Shown: piece after piece, positions 50,253 through 61,183 of the stretch
Layout of the letters: each line of letters opens with the position of its first letter
Position numbering within the stretch: position 1 is the stretch's first letter
Source of the DNA: Dokdonella_A ginsengisoli
GTDB lineage: Bacteria > Pseudomonadota > Gammaproteobacteria > Xanthomonadales > Rhodanobacteraceae
NCBI RefSeq assembly: GCF_042652785.1
Contig: NZ_JBHSHD010000013.1
Location: 62,001-126,000 of the forward strand
DNA length: 64,000 bases
Direction of reading: 5' to 3'
The notes under the pieces: generated by a model
Databases searched by the model: none
Seen by the model: only the letters and a program-made list of their open reading frames with translations
What the model was told of the DNA's origin: nothing
Made by a program: the position numbers and the translations under genes

Positions 50253-51430
50253 GCGCTCACCTTGCGCGTGCGTTTGAGCGTCTCGACGCGGACCAGGGCC
50301 GCTTCGAGATCGGCGCACAGGTCCGCACCGTCCTCGATGCCGGCCGAGACGCGCAGCAGCGCATCGCTGATGCCGGCCTTGTGCCGCGCCTCGGGCGCCA
50401 TCGAGGCGTGCGTCATCGTCGCCGGATGCGCGATCAGGCTCTCCACGCCGCCGAGCGACTCGGCCAGCGAGAAGTAGCGCAGGCCGTCGAGGAAGGTTTC
50501 GATCGCCTCGAGGCCGCCGTCGAGCTCGAAGCTCAGCATCGCGCCGAAGCCGGACTGCTGGCGCGCGGCGAGCTGGTGCCCCGGATGCGCGGCCAGGCCC
50601 GGCCAGTACAAGCGCGCCACCGCCGGATGTGCGTCGAGCAGAGTCGCGATGCGCGCGGCGTTCTCCTCGTGCGCGCGCAGGCGCGGCACCAGCGTGCGCA
50701 GGCCGCGCAGGGTCAGGAAGCTGTCGAACGGCGCACCGGTCAGGCCGAGGCAGTTGGCCCACCAGACGAGCTGGTCAGCGGTGTCCTTGTCCTTCGCCAC
50801 CACCGCGCCGCCGACCACGTCGCTGTGGCCGTTGATGTACTTGGTGGTCGAATGCACGACGAGGTCGGCGCCGAGCGTCAGCGGACGCTGCAGCGCCGGC
50901 GACAGGAAGGTGTTGTCGACCACGCAGCGCGCGCCGACCGCGTGCGCGGCCTGCGCGACGTGGCGCACGTCGGTGATGCGCAGCAGCGGATTGGACGGCG
51001 TCTCGACCCAGACCAGAGCGGGCCGCTGCGCCAGTGCCTCGGCCAGCTTGACCGGATCGGTCAGGTCGGCGAAGACGACGCGGAAGCGCCCCTTCTTCGC
51101 CCAGGCGTCGAGCAGGCGCCAAGTGCCGCCGTAGCAGTCGTGCGCGGCCAGCACGAGGCCGCCGGCCGGCACCAGCTCCAGCACCAGCGCGACCGCGGCC
51201 ATGCCGCTGGCGGTGACGACCGCGCCGGCGCCCTCTTCCAGGTCGGCCAGCGCGGCGCCGAGCTGATCGCGCGTGGGGTTGCCGCTGCGCGAGTAGTCGT
51301 ACTGGCGCTTGCGCGCGAATCCCTCGAACGTGTAGTTCGTGCTCAGGTGCAGCGGCGGCACCACGGCGCCATGCTGCGTGTCGGATTCGATGCCGGCGCG
51401 CACGGCGCGCGTACAGGATGCGGTGCTCAT
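50249..51430 (-). CDS. metB: Cystathionine gamma-synthase / O-acylhomoserine sulfhydrylase
   Basis: A 393-residue PLP enzyme of the Cys/Met metabolism family. The internal-aldimine Lys197 is in 'LVVHSTTKYINGHSDVVGG'. Other marks are 'YDYSRSGNPTRDQLGAAL', 'VWVETPSNPLLRITD' and the C-terminal 'SLGGVESLIAHPATMTHASM'. It joins an O-acylhomoserine with cysteine or sulfide on the way to methionine. Whether it makes cystathionine or homocysteine cannot be decided from sequence. 238 bp separate it from metX upstream; I see nothing definite in that gap. Confidence 0.93.
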   Translation of the reverse strand: MSTASCTRAVRAGIESDTQHGAVVPPLHLSTNYTFEGFARKRQYDYSRSGNPTRDQLGAALADLEEGAGAVVTASGMAAVALVLELVPAGGLVLAAHDCYGGTWRLLDAWAKKGRFRVVFADLTDPVKLAEALAQRPALVWVETPSNPLLRITDVRHVAQAAHAVGARCVVDNTFLSPALQRPLTLGADLVVHSTTKYINGHSDVVGGAVVAKDKDTADQLVWWANCLGLTGAPFDSFLTLRGLRTLVPRLRAHEENAARIATLLDAHPAVARLYWPGLAAHPGHQLAARQQSGFGAMLSFELDGGLEAIETFLDGLRYFSLAESLGGVESLIAHPATMTHASMAPEARHKAGISDALLRVSAGIEDGADLCADLEAALVRVETLKRTRKVSA

Positions 51431-51668
51431 GTTCGGTTTCCGATGAGGTTGAAGATTTCCTGGGGACTGCGAACCCTTGTCCAGCCAGCCGCGCCGGAGC
51501 CGGTTTGTTCGCAGGACGAGGAAGCGTGAAGGAGTGGATGCCGATCCACGACTGAACGATGACGAAGTCGTGCGGGCAAACCGGCCCGGCCCTGCGGGTA
51601 TTCCCGCCGGGGCCGCCACGCGGCAGCGCGCCGCCGGGAAAGGCAGCCAGCCCGTCCGGCGCGACGCA

Positions 51669-52748
51669 CTACCACCTGACAGCCCCGGCGGGACAATGCG
51701 ACTGACTGGACAAGGGATCGCAGTCCCGCAGCAGCGCCGAGATCTGCGCGTCTTCCTTGAGGAAGGCGTCGTGGCCGTAGCGCGAATCGATCACGTGCAG
51801 CGCGGCGGCGGCGCCGCAGCGGCGCTGCAGTTCGCACAGGTCCGCCAGCGGCACGACACGGTCGGTGGAAATGCCGATCAGGGTAGTCGGCACGCGCACG
51901 TCTTCCGGCTCGACGCGATGCAGGTCGATCGATTCGGACAGGGCCAGGTAGCGCCCGGCGCCGAAACGCTGCACGAAGCGCGCGCCGGCGGCCTTGAGCC
52001 AGGATTCCTCGGCGAAGCGGAAGCGCCCGTCCTCGAACACCGGCGCTTCGGCGCAGCGCTCGGCGAACTCGCGCTCGCCGCGGTAGGTGGTCATAGCCAG
52101 GCGGCGCGCCAGGTCGAGGCCGGCGTCCACGTCGCCGAGCCGCGCACCCAGGCGCACGACCTCGCGCTGGATGTTGCGCACCGCCACGCTGAGCGGATGC
52201 GCGCGGTGCGCGCCGGCGATCGCCACGAGATGACCGAGGCGCTGCGGATGGCGCGCGGCGAACGCCAGGCCCACCATCGCGCCGTAGGACGATCCGACGA
52301 AGGCGTGCGCGCGGCGCAGGCCGAGCGCGTCGAGCACGGCGGCGAGCGCCTCGGCCTGATCGGCGCTGTCGACCGCGTGGGCGCCGTCGAGATCGGCCAG
52401 CTCCAGCCAATCGATCGACAGCACGCGGCAGCGGCGCGTGTCGATCGCGTAGCCCGGACCGGCGATCGCGCTCCACCAGCCGGCCTCACCGGCTGCCGTC
52501 GTCACGGCGTCGCGATCGGCCGAGATGCCGCCCTGCACGATCACCACCGGCGCGCCGGCGGCGCCGTGCAGCGCGTAGCGCACGCGTGCCTCGCACGTGC
52601 CATCGGCGTGTACCGGACGCAGGCGGACGGAAAGTTCGCCGCGCAGGTCGAGGATTGCGCCGGCGGCGTTCGGCTCGGAAGCGGCGAACGGCACCGGCGC
52701 GCGCTCGAATTCGAAGGCGTGGACGTCGGCGTGGGCTTGGAAGGTCAT
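51669..52748 (-). CDS. metX: Homoserine O-acyltransferase
   Basis: A 359-residue alpha/beta-hydrolase-fold acyltransferase from ATG 52748 (GGAG ~7 nt upstream). The nucleophile Ser154 is in 'AFVGSSYGAMVGLAFAARHP', with the catalytic His in 'YGHDAFLKED'. It transfers an acetyl or succinyl group to homoserine, the first step of methionine synthesis; MetX proteins of this bacterial group are often succinyl-specific, which the sequence alone does not settle. It is controlled by a SAM riboswitch in its leader and starts the metX-metB-hom unit. Confidence 0.93.
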   Translation of the reverse strand: MTFQAHADVHAFEFERAPVPFAASEPNAAGAILDLRGELSVRLRPVHADGTCEARVRYALHGAAGAPVVIVQGGISADRDAVTTAAGEAGWWSAIAGPGYAIDTRRCRVLSIDWLELADLDGAHAVDSADQAEALAAVLDALGLRRAHAFVGSSYGAMVGLAFAARHPQRLGHLVAIAGAHRAHPLSVAVRNIQREVVRLGARLGDVDAGLDLARRLAMTTYRGEREFAERCAEAPVFEDGRFRFAEESWLKAAGARFVQRFGAGRYLALSESIDLHRVEPEDVRVPTTLIGISTDRVVPLADLCELQRRCGAAAALHVIDSRYGHDAFLKEDAQISALLRDCDPLSSQSHCPAGAVRW

Positions 52749-52807
52749 CGCAGCTCTCCGTTTCGCCCATCGGCCGAGGGGTTTTCCGGAGAGGACTGCG
52801 ACGACGG

Positions 52808-52827
52808 CCCGCGTCGGACGACGCGGG
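52808..52827 (-). promoter_or_regulatory. Expression-platform hairpin of the metX riboswitch
   Basis: CCCGCGTCG / CGACGCGGG is a near-continuous self-complementary stretch between the riboswitch P1 stem and the metX start. No T-run follows, so it may act on translation initiation or through Rho. Confidence 0.45.
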
Positions 52828-52838
52828 TCGGCTTCGCA

Positions 52839-52955
52839 CTCATCTCTCGGCGGACCGCGCAATGCGCGTCCCCGCGGGAGTTGGCACCTCGGCGGGTTCT
52901 GTCCCGCAGGTTGCCCCGGCTTCAAAGGGCCTGTCCCTCAGCCGGTCTTGATGAG
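52839..52955 (-). ncRNA. SAM-I (S-box) riboswitch upstream of metX
   Basis: Read on the minus strand, CTCATCAAG opens the P1 stem and the kink-turn region, followed by 'GAGGGACAGGCCCTTTGAAG', 'CCGGGGCAACC', 'GAGGTGCCAACTCC' and a closing GATGAG that pairs with CTCATC. These are the conserved blocks of SAM-I riboswitches ('gagGGA..GGCCC..tGAaacCc..CAACC', 'GGTGC.aA.TCC'). It binds S-adenosylmethionine and turns methionine biosynthesis genes off when SAM is plentiful. Confidence 0.93.
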
Positions 52956-52966
52956 CAGCGAAGCGG

Positions 52967-52995
52967 ACTCTAACGGCACATGCTCATGCCGTCAA
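52967..52995 (-). promoter_or_regulatory. Promoter of the metX riboswitch transcript
   Basis: On the minus strand TTGACG (52995-52990), 17-bp spacer, TAGAGT (52972-52967). The implied start near 52960 lies just before the riboswitch P1 stem. Confidence 0.65.
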
Positions 52996-53201
52996 TAGAC
53001 GTTTAGACGGCTATATGTCCAAGTTGAGTCAGCGAACCGGCGCGATCGAGCCACAGAGCCCGCCTGGCGCGCCCGGTCGTCCGGCGGCGCGGACGGCCGC
53101 GGGCTTCCGGTCGCGCCTGCCGTCCCGGCGCCGCTCCGACGGACGGGGACCGCGCCCATGCAGAGCCGGGGCCGCCGACGCGGCCTCAGGCCGCTCGCCG
53201 C

Positions 53202-53207
53202 TATAAT
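53202..53207 (+). promoter_or_regulatory. -10 box of the prfC promoter
   Basis: A perfect TATAAT, 35 bp before the prfC ATG. There is no good -35 match at the usual distance. The 53000-53200 stretch holds no visible gene. Confidence 0.5.
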
Positions 53208-53242
53208 GGGCGTTTGACCTCGCCGCCGCGCCGGTAGACCTC

Positions 53243-54848
<1,606 letters not shown>

Positions 54849-54850
<2 letters not shown>

Positions 54851-54878
54851 AAAAAACGCCCGGCACGAACCGGGCGTT
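54849..54878. terminator. Bidirectional intrinsic terminator between prfC and the anti-sigma gene
   Basis: Stem AACGCCCGG (54855-54863) / CCGGGCGTT (54870-54878) with a run of A at 54849-54856. On the minus strand this is a hairpin followed by eight T residues, a classical terminator for the gene at 54902-55438; it also folds in the prfC transcript. Confidence 0.85.
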
Positions 54879-54901
54879 GCTCAGAATCGAAAAAGGGTTT
54901 C

Positions 54902-55438
54902 TCAGCCGCCGGAGAAATCGCCGCGGAACAGCTCGTCGCCGGCGTTCGAACCGCGGTGCGCAGCGTCGTCGCTGGCCGCGAAGATGCGGTCCTGCGAGGT
55001 GAAGATGCGGTCGGGCTTCTGCACGGACGCGACGGTGTCGCGGTGCATGCCGCCGTTCCTGCTGCCGTGCCATACGCCGACCACACCGAGCGTGAGCGCG
55101 AGGCAGGCCGCCAGGCCGCCGGCCCAGCGCAGCGGGTGATGCGACGCGCGGCGCGCGTGATGCTGCGGACGCGCCTCGCGGCTGCGCTGCGGATGCGCCG
55201 AACCGCGGCGGCGGACGCCGTCGGCCAGTTCCGCCGAGGCCGGCTGCAGCGCACGAAGCATGCGCGCGAGATCGGCATGGCGCGCCGAAGCGGCGAGCTT
55301 GGTGGCGGCGGCTTCGCGGCGCGAAGCGTCCGCTTCGCCGGCCACGACGGCGCTCAGCTCGGCGGCGTCGGCTTCCACGGTCTCCCCGCGCTGCGCCGTG
55401 AGCCGGCGATACAGACGGGACAGGGAATTGTCGTTCAT
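54902..55438 (-). CDS. Putative anti-sigma factor
   Basis: A 178-residue protein. The N-terminal ~90 residues resemble an anti-sigma domain ('LSAVVAGEADASRREAAATKLAASARHADLARMLRAL'), followed by one membrane segment at ~105-120 (WAGGLAACLALTLGVVGVW) and a periplasmic tail ending 'DRIFAASDD...GDELFRGDFSGG'. It lies 72 bp downstream of a sigma-70-like gene on the same strand, which supports the role. No zinc motif is visible. Confidence 0.7.
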   Translation of the reverse strand: MNDNSLSRLYRRLTAQRGETVEADAAELSAVVAGEADASRREAAATKLAASARHADLARMLRALQPASAELADGVRRRGSAHPQRSREARPQHHARRASHHPLRWAGGLAACLALTLGVVGVWHGSRNGGMHRDTVASVQKPDRIFTSQDRIFAASDDAAHRGSNAGDELFRGDFSGG

Positions 55439-55510
55439 GATTGCCTCCTTCGCGATCGTCCCGATCGCTTGCCCGGGCGGCCTTCAGCGCCGCCGTTCAT
55501 TCTTCGAGGC

Positions 55511-56068
55511 TCAGTCCTCGAAATCACCGTAACCCAGTTCGCGCAGGCGGGATTTCAACTCCTCCAGCCCCCGCGAAACCAGCTTTCTCGCCGCTTCGGC
55601 CGAGGCGATCCCGGCCAGGTCGGCGATTTCCTGCAGGGAAAACCCTTGCAGGTGCAGGGCGATCGGCAGACGCCGCCGCTCGGGGATCTCGTTCATGCAG
55701 CGCTCGATGCCCTGCATGCGTTCGACGTCCCCGGCGCTCCGCTCGGGCCCCACTGGGCCTTCGCCGAGATCGACCGGAGCGTCGTCGTCCTCCTCCGGCA
55801 GCGGCTCCGCGGCCCGGACTTCGGCGCGCCTGAGCGCATCGATGACCGTGCTCGCAACCACCCTCTGCACATAAGACGCATGAAAGGCCCCGGACCGGTC
55901 ACGCTCCAGCGCTTTCCACAGCCGGATGCGGACTTCCTGCTCGACGTCGGCCGGGTCGATGCCGTGCTTGTCCAGCCCGTAGGTCGTCAGCAGGCCCTTG
56001 ACGCGGGCGCCGTAGGCCCGGAACAGCTCTTCGAGGCGGGCGTGGACGGGGTCGACGAAGGCGGGCAT
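55511..56068 (-). CDS. Sigma-70 family RNA polymerase sigma factor
   Basis: A 185-residue protein. Region 2 is 'LEELFRAYGARVKGLLTTYGLDKHGIDPADVEQEVRIRLWKALERD', with 'YVQRVVASTVIDALRRAEV'. Region 4 is 'IPERRRLPIALHLQGFSLQEIADLAGIASAEAARKLVSRGLEELKSRL'. This is an ECF-like sigma factor with an acidic linker. Its partner is the anti-sigma gene just downstream. Targets unknown. Confidence 0.88.
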   Translation of the reverse strand: MPAFVDPVHARLEELFRAYGARVKGLLTTYGLDKHGIDPADVEQEVRIRLWKALERDRSGAFHASYVQRVVASTVIDALRRAEVRAAEPLPEEDDDAPVDLGEGPVGPERSAGDVERMQGIERCMNEIPERRRLPIALHLQGFSLQEIADLAGIASAEAARKLVSRGLEELKSRLRELGYGDFED

Positions 56069-56218
56069 GAGCGGTCGTGGGCGAAGGGCCGGCTATGCTC
56101 CCCGAGCCTGCGCCGCGGCGCAAGCGCATGGATGGCCTTCCGGAGCGAAACGGCGGTCCGGAGCCCTCGAAGGAAGGACGCCGGCCAGGGGCGAAGCGAT
56201 CCGGAGGGATCGCGCAAG

Positions 56219-56245
56219 AAAAAACGGCCCCGTTTCCGGGGCCGT
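56219..56245 (-). terminator. Intrinsic terminator after TonB receptor 1
   Basis: On the minus strand ACGGCCCCG-GAAA-CGGGGCCGT followed by six T residues, 26 bp past the receptor stop at 56272. Confidence 0.88.
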
Positions 56246-56271
56246 CGAAGGGACGTTGAAGCAATGGCTTC

Positions 56272-59259
56272 TTAGAACTTCTGCGTGTAGCGCAGGTAGT
56301 AGAAGCGACCGATGTCGAAACCGCCGTAGTAGGAGTACTGCGAGTTCGGCGCCGTGTACATGATCGGCGGCTGCTTGTTGAACACGTTGTTCGCGCCCAC
56401 GGCGATCGTGCCGTTCCACGGCGCGGTCCAGCGCACCTGCAGGTCGTGCCAGGTGCTCGAACCGACGCGGTTGGTCGGGTCCGCACCCGTGTCCGGCGCG
56501 ACGTGGTCGGGCATGTTGCACTCCGGCCCGCCCTTCTTGTCGTACGAGCAGCTCTCCTTCATGCTGGAGTAGTAGCGCGTCGTCCAGGTCGCGCCGAAGT
56601 CGCCCAGCGTCCAGTCCAGGCTCAGGTTCGAACGGATGCGCGGGAAGCCGCCGTAGCTGTTCTGCACCGAAACCACGGTGTCCGGCTTGTCGTCCGGCTT
56701 GATGTTGTTGAGCTTGACGTAGGTCGTGTCCCAGCTCACGCGGAAGCGGCCGAACGCGAACTCCGGCAGACGGTAGTTCACACCGAGGTCGTAGCCTTCC
56801 ACTTCCTGCCAGCCCTGGTTGATGCCGGCGCGCAGCGCGGTGTTGACCGTGCCGCTGGCATCACGCGTGAACAGCGAGGACGAGCAGCGCGATTCCACGC
56901 CGAACACGTAGCAGTCCTGCAGCATCTGGCTGATCGTGTCGCCCGAAATGCGGCTCTTGATCTTGATGTTGTACCAGTCCAGGCTCAGGTCCAGGCCCTG
57001 GATCCAGTTCGGGCTGTAGACGAGACCTGCGGTCTTGCTGGTCGAGGTCTCCGGCTGCAGGTTCGGGTTCGAACCGGACAGGAACGGAATGCCCGTCTGG
57101 CACGGCAGCGATCCGCAGGGACGGCCGCCCTGGCCCAACTGCACGAAGTTCCCCGTCGTCGGGTTCTGTCCGCCAAAGCCGGTCGTGCAGCGGCTGAGAA
57201 CGGCCGGGTTGAGAGCCGCCGATCCACGCACGGTATCGCAGGGATCGCTGTACTTGTCGAACGACTGGCTCGATCCGCCATACAGGTCGCCGATCGTCGG
57301 CGCGCGGAAGCCCTCGGCGTAATTGCCGCGGACCAGCAGGTCCTCGATCGGACGCCAGGTCAGACTGAACTTGCCGTTGGTGGTGTCACCGAACGTGGAG
57401 TAGTCCGAGTAGCGCGCCGCGACGTTGAACGACAGTTCCTTGAAGAACGGCACGTCCTTCAGCACCGGTACGTCCACTTCCAGGTAGTACTCGTCGACCG
57501 AGTAGCGACCCTTGGTCATGGTGCCGGCGAGGTCGGTACTGGCGCCGGCCTGCTTGGAGGCGTCCGGCTCGAAGCGGCCCGACTCCGAGCGGTACTCGTA
57601 ACCCGTCGCGACGCCGACATCACCCGCCGGCAGCGAGAACAGCGAACCGGTCAGGTTGGCGCTGTAGTCCACCGTCTTGGTGCGGCCGGTGTCGTGGTAG
57701 AACGGGAACAGATAGGTCTGCAGCTCCTTGTTGCCCGTCAGCGAGTCCGGAGCGGCCCGGCCGGCCGGATAGAACGGGTTCCACGGCACGCACTGTCCGG
57801 GACCCGAACCGTACGGCGTCGGGTTGGCTTCCGTGCCGCACTCGACACGGTTGGTCAGCGGGTTGAAGTACGAGGCACCGAGCGCGCCGTCCAGCGCGGT
57901 CAGGCTGTAGTCACCGCGGCCGGTCTTCAGCAGATCGTTGGTGTTGACGTAGCCGCCGACGTCCCAGTTCCAGGTGCGGCCGGCGATCTCGAAGGTGCCT
58001 TCCAGCGTGCCGGAGAAGCGGTACGTCTGCAGGTCGCTGCGCGTGACGCGCGGCATTTCCCAGCCGCGGCGCATGAAGTAGATCGGCTGCGCGTCTTCCG
58101 GATCGTCGACGTACTGCGTGCCGAACGGGTTGTAGTAGCTGTCTGCCGACAGATACTGGCCGAATCCATTCTTGCTCTGATACGGATAACCGGCGACCTG
58201 CTGCGTGGTCGAACGCTTGTTGTACAGGATGTCGGTCGAGAACTTGATGTTGTCGGTGATGTTGTACTCACCGGCGACGAACAGCGAGTGACGGTCCAGG
58301 CCCGTCGTGCCCATCATCTGCTCGTTGGAGTTGCTGAGGTCGGACGCACCACCGGCCGAATTCGTGCCGTGGAAATCGTTCGGACGACCGTTCTGGCCCA
58401 TGTTGAACGGATTGCCGCCCGGATTGAGCGTACAGGTGGCGAACGGACTGTCTTCGACGCCCGGACAGCCGTTGGGCAGCGTGAACGCGCCCCACTGCGA
58501 CACCGGCGTCAGGCTGTCGAGCGGATGCCGCGGGCTGTCGCCGTAGCGGCTGAAGGAACGGTTGCGCGCCCAGGTCGGCTCTTCCTTCGAATACTCGGCG
58601 GCGACCGTGATCGAGCCACGCTCGTTGTGCGAGCCCAGCGTCATGCTGTAGGTCTGCTTGGTGCCGTCGCCTTCGTCGTACTGGCCGATGTAGGCGCTGG
58701 CTTCCATGCCGTCGTAGTTGCGGCGCGTGATGATGTTGACCACGCCCGCGATCGCATCGGAGCCGTAGATCGCCGAGGCGCCGTCCTTGAGCACTTCGAT
58801 GCGCTCGACCGCCGCCATCGGGATCTGCGAAAGATCTTGGTCGCCGCTGCTGGTGGCGCCCAGACGCTTGCCGTTCAACAGCACCAGCGTGCGGTTGTTG
58901 CCGAGGTTGCGCAGGTCGATGTAGTAGCCGCCGACCGCTTCGCCGGAGGCCAGCACGCTCGAGCGGCTGATCGCCGGCGAGCCGGCTTCGGTCAGGTTCG
59001 ACAGGATGTCGACGACCGAGTTGAAGCCCTGCTTCTCGATCGCAGCGCGGTCCAGCACCAGGATCGGCTGGGCAGTCTCGACGTCCGCCTTGCGGATGCG
59101 CGAGCCCGTCACCGTGACGGTTTCCAGCTCCTGCTGATTGGCCTGCGGCGCGTCCTGCGCCATCGCCGGGGCGATGGTTGCCAACGCCAGCGCCGCCCCC
59201 GCGACGCCTTGCTTGTTCAGACCGCGCCGAATCGCGTCTCGGAGCAGAGTAGTAGACAT
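56272..59259 (-). CDS. TonB-dependent receptor (paralogue 1)
   Basis: A 995-residue outer-membrane receptor from ATG 59259, with AGGAGA ~9 nt upstream and a signal peptide ending near 'APAMAQDA'. The plug is 'ELETVTVTGSRIRKADVETAQP ... LKDGASAIYGSDAIAGVVNIIT' and the barrel ends 'DIGRFYYLRYTQKF', with terminal Phe. It lacks an STN domain, so it is not a sigma-coupled transducer. It belongs to the large-barrel receptors common in this bacterial group, often linked to peptide or polymer uptake. It is nearly identical over most of its length to the receptor at 61222-64000. Confidence 0.94.
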   Translation of the reverse strand: MSTTLLRDAIRRGLNKQGVAGAALALATIAPAMAQDAPQANQQELETVTVTGSRIRKADVETAQPILVLDRAAIEKQGFNSVVDILSNLTEAGSPAISRSSVLASGEAVGGYYIDLRNLGNNRTLVLLNGKRLGATSSGDQDLSQIPMAAVERIEVLKDGASAIYGSDAIAGVVNIITRRNYDGMEASAYIGQYDEGDGTKQTYSMTLGSHNERGSITVAAEYSKEEPTWARNRSFSRYGDSPRHPLDSLTPVSQWGAFTLPNGCPGVEDSPFATCTLNPGGNPFNMGQNGRPNDFHGTNSAGGASDLSNSNEQMMGTTGLDRHSLFVAGEYNITDNIKFSTDILYNKRSTTQQVAGYPYQSKNGFGQYLSADSYYNPFGTQYVDDPEDAQPIYFMRRGWEMPRVTRSDLQTYRFSGTLEGTFEIAGRTWNWDVGGYVNTNDLLKTGRGDYSLTALDGALGASYFNPLTNRVECGTEANPTPYGSGPGQCVPWNPFYPAGRAAPDSLTGNKELQTYLFPFYHDTGRTKTVDYSANLTGSLFSLPAGDVGVATGYEYRSESGRFEPDASKQAGASTDLAGTMTKGRYSVDEYYLEVDVPVLKDVPFFKELSFNVAARYSDYSTFGDTTNGKFSLTWRPIEDLLVRGNYAEGFRAPTIGDLYGGSSQSFDKYSDPCDTVRGSAALNPAVLSRCTTGFGGQNPTTGNFVQLGQGGRPCGSLPCQTGIPFLSGSNPNLQPETSTSKTAGLVYSPNWIQGLDLSLDWYNIKIKSRISGDTISQMLQDCYVFGVESRCSSSLFTRDASGTVNTALRAGINQGWQEVEGYDLGVNYRLPEFAFGRFRVSWDTTYVKLNNIKPDDKPDTVVSVQNSYGGFPRIRSNLSLDWTLGDFGATWTTRYYSSMKESCSYDKKGGPECNMPDHVAPDTGADPTNRVGSSTWHDLQVRWTAPWNGTIAVGANNVFNKQPPIMYTAPNSQYSYYGGFDIGRFYYLRYTQKF

Positions 59260-59575
59260 GAATTGCTTCTCCTGTTTTGGGTGTTGCCGACCGGCCGCAG
59301 ATACGCGGCACGCGTCCCCGAACCTTAAAAAGACGTAAATCATCCTTGTTGCCGAAGATGCGTGGGACGCGTTGCGAAAATTGAGCGTTCGGTTGATCGA
59401 ATCGGCGCGGGCGAGCGACGAAGCCGTTGTCGCAGCAGCGCCGGAGCGCATACCGGCGCATCGCGGACGCCGGCGTGCGAGTGCGCGCCGCGCGACGGGC
59501 ATCAGGAGAATTCGGAACGATGCAGCCGGCGCGCCGCGAGCGACGCTTCGTCGAAAGGACGGCCGGCTCGGCGCG

Positions 59576-60442
59576 TTACGAACGCACGCCCGCCGCGACG
59601 GCGCGCATCGCGCCGGCGGTGGTGCCGTAACGCTCGCGGAACAGGCGCGAGAACGTGCAGCGGCTCTCGAAACCGCTGGCCAGGGCGACTTCGGAGATCG
59701 CCAGCGGACTGGTGCGCAGCAGCCTGCGCGCGTACTCCAGGCGCTTGCGGATCAGGTAGGCGTGCGGCGTCTCGCCGTAGGCCGCACCGAACGCACGGAT
59801 GAAGTGCGATGGCGAGTAGCTCGCCATCTTCGCCAGCGTGTCGTTGTCGACGTCGAGATGGCAGTTGGCGGCCAGATAGTTGCGCACGCGCTGCAGGCGC
59901 AGGAACACCTGGCGCCGCTGCGCGTAGGTTCTTCCGGGGCACGAGGCGATCGCCGGCGCGAAGCGCGCCTGCAGGGACAGCACGCGATCGATCATCATCT
60001 CGGCCGACGCCTCGAGGTCCCTCGTCGCTTCGGCCCGGGCCATCGCCACGGCGCCGCGGCGCAGATCGAAGTCCGCCTCGTGGCAGGCCGGCAGCAGGGA
60101 GCCCGTGGTCGGGCCCGACGCCCTTCCGATCACCTGCCGCCACACCTGCGGCGTGCCGAACAGGGCCACCCAGACGGCGCCGCCGCGGCCGACGGCGCGG
60201 AAATTCGACTCCGGCTCGGTGACCCGCAGCTCGCCCGGATACGCCAGCATGTCGCTGGCGCCGAGCTGCAGACGTCCGCGCAGCGGAATCCAGACGCCGA
60301 TCACCGGCGCTTCCAGGTTCAGGCTGCAGCCGCGGCCGCCGCCGTGCACGACCGTCAGCGTCGCCGCCGTCCGGTTGACGACCAGGGATTTCGCACCCAG
60401 TTCGAGCCTGGCTCCATGAGCCAGGCGGTAGCGCGTCACCAT
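59576..60442 (-). CDS. AraC-family transcription regulator
   Basis: A 288-residue protein from ATG 60442 with AGGAAG ~9 nt upstream. The N-terminal ~170 residues form a ligand-sensing domain of unknown kind. The C-terminal DNA-binding part has two helix-turn-helices ('DNDTLAKMASYSPSHFIRAFGAAYGETPHAYL', 'AISEVALASGFESRCTFSRLFRERYGTTAG'), the AraC/XylS signature. It lies between two almost identical TonB receptors on the same strand and probably controls one or both. Confidence 0.9.
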   Translation of the reverse strand: MVTRYRLAHGARLELGAKSLVVNRTAATLTVVHGGGRGCSLNLEAPVIGVWIPLRGRLQLGASDMLAYPGELRVTEPESNFRAVGRGGAVWVALFGTPQVWRQVIGRASGPTTGSLLPACHEADFDLRRGAVAMARAEATRDLEASAEMMIDRVLSLQARFAPAIASCPGRTYAQRRQVFLRLQRVRNYLAANCHLDVDNDTLAKMASYSPSHFIRAFGAAYGETPHAYLIRKRLEYARRLLRTSPLAISEVALASGFESRCTFSRLFRERYGTTAGAMRAVAAGVRS

Positions 60443-60516
60443 CACGATGCTCTTCCTTCGCGCACTCAGCCGACAGGTTCCCCACGCCCCGGTCGCGCGG
60501 ATGACGGCCATAAATA

Positions 60517-60565
60517 ACGAAACAATTCGTACGTCTTATAGCATATACGAACGCTAATGTACGAA
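60517..60565. promoter_or_regulatory. AT-rich region upstream of the AraC gene with repeated TACGAA
   Basis: ACGAA-N4-TTCGT (60517-60530) is an inverted repeat, and TACGAA recurs at 60546-60551 and 60560-60565. The stretch is unusually AT-rich for this genome. It is a candidate operator, perhaps for autoregulation. The rest of 60443-61221 shows no convincing gene. Confidence 0.5.
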
Positions 60566-60737
60566 GGTATTAATAGTTCGACAAGGGCCGGCGGAGGAGC
60601 GGCATCCCGGCGAGGGAAGGAAGAATGGCCGTCGTGCGGCCTGTGCCGTGTCGGCGAGCGATGCCGCAATGGCGATGTCCGAGGTCCGCGGACTGGACGG
60701 AACGACGCAAATGTCCAGCACTGCGGCGTCGAAGGCG

Positions 60738-60778
60738 AAAAAAAAGACGGACTTCAAGGTCCCGAACCCGAAGTCCGC
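60738..60778 (-). terminator. Terminator-like hairpin with T-run
   Basis: On the minus strand GGACTTC ... GAAGTCC with a ~14-nt loop is followed by eight T residues. It lies ~440 bp beyond the TonB receptor 2 stop with no recognised gene in between, so it could terminate read-through or an unrecognised small RNA. Confidence 0.45.
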
Positions 60779-61183
60779 CGAGGGTTTCGCACATCGATGC
60801 TGTGACACATCTGCCCGTTGGAGGGCCCGCATAGTTTTGGTCTTCGACGCTACCGGAAGGTTGCGTCGGCGCGCAGCCGGTGTGACGAAAATTGCGGTCC
60901 GGATTCGCGTCTGATGCGACGCGAAGTCTCGCGTGCGCACGTGCTGCGCACGCGGCAACGTGCGGGCACGAAGCGCCGCGGCAGGCGCGCATCGCCATCG
61001 ATTGCACCTGCAGCGGGAGGGTTCCAAGCGGATCGCGTGGATCGGATGATCCGTAGCGCCGTCGCGAGCGATGCCGCGCGTGCGTCGGGCTCGCCGAGGC
61101 GGAAGGAGAATTGCAGGGTGCACAGAGCCGCGTGAGGAGAACGGCTTCTGCGCACCCTGCGGGGTGCGAGGTGGACACGGACG

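Noticed and set aside
56446..59328. A 960-codon plus-strand frame
   Set aside because: Shadow of TonB receptor 1; no domain and Arg/Val-rich low-complexity composition.
60648..60914. 88-codon plus-strand gene
   Set aside because: The first half looks plausible but the second half is Arg-rich, there is no clear ribosome site, and a terminator-like hairpin runs through it. Kept only as a finding.
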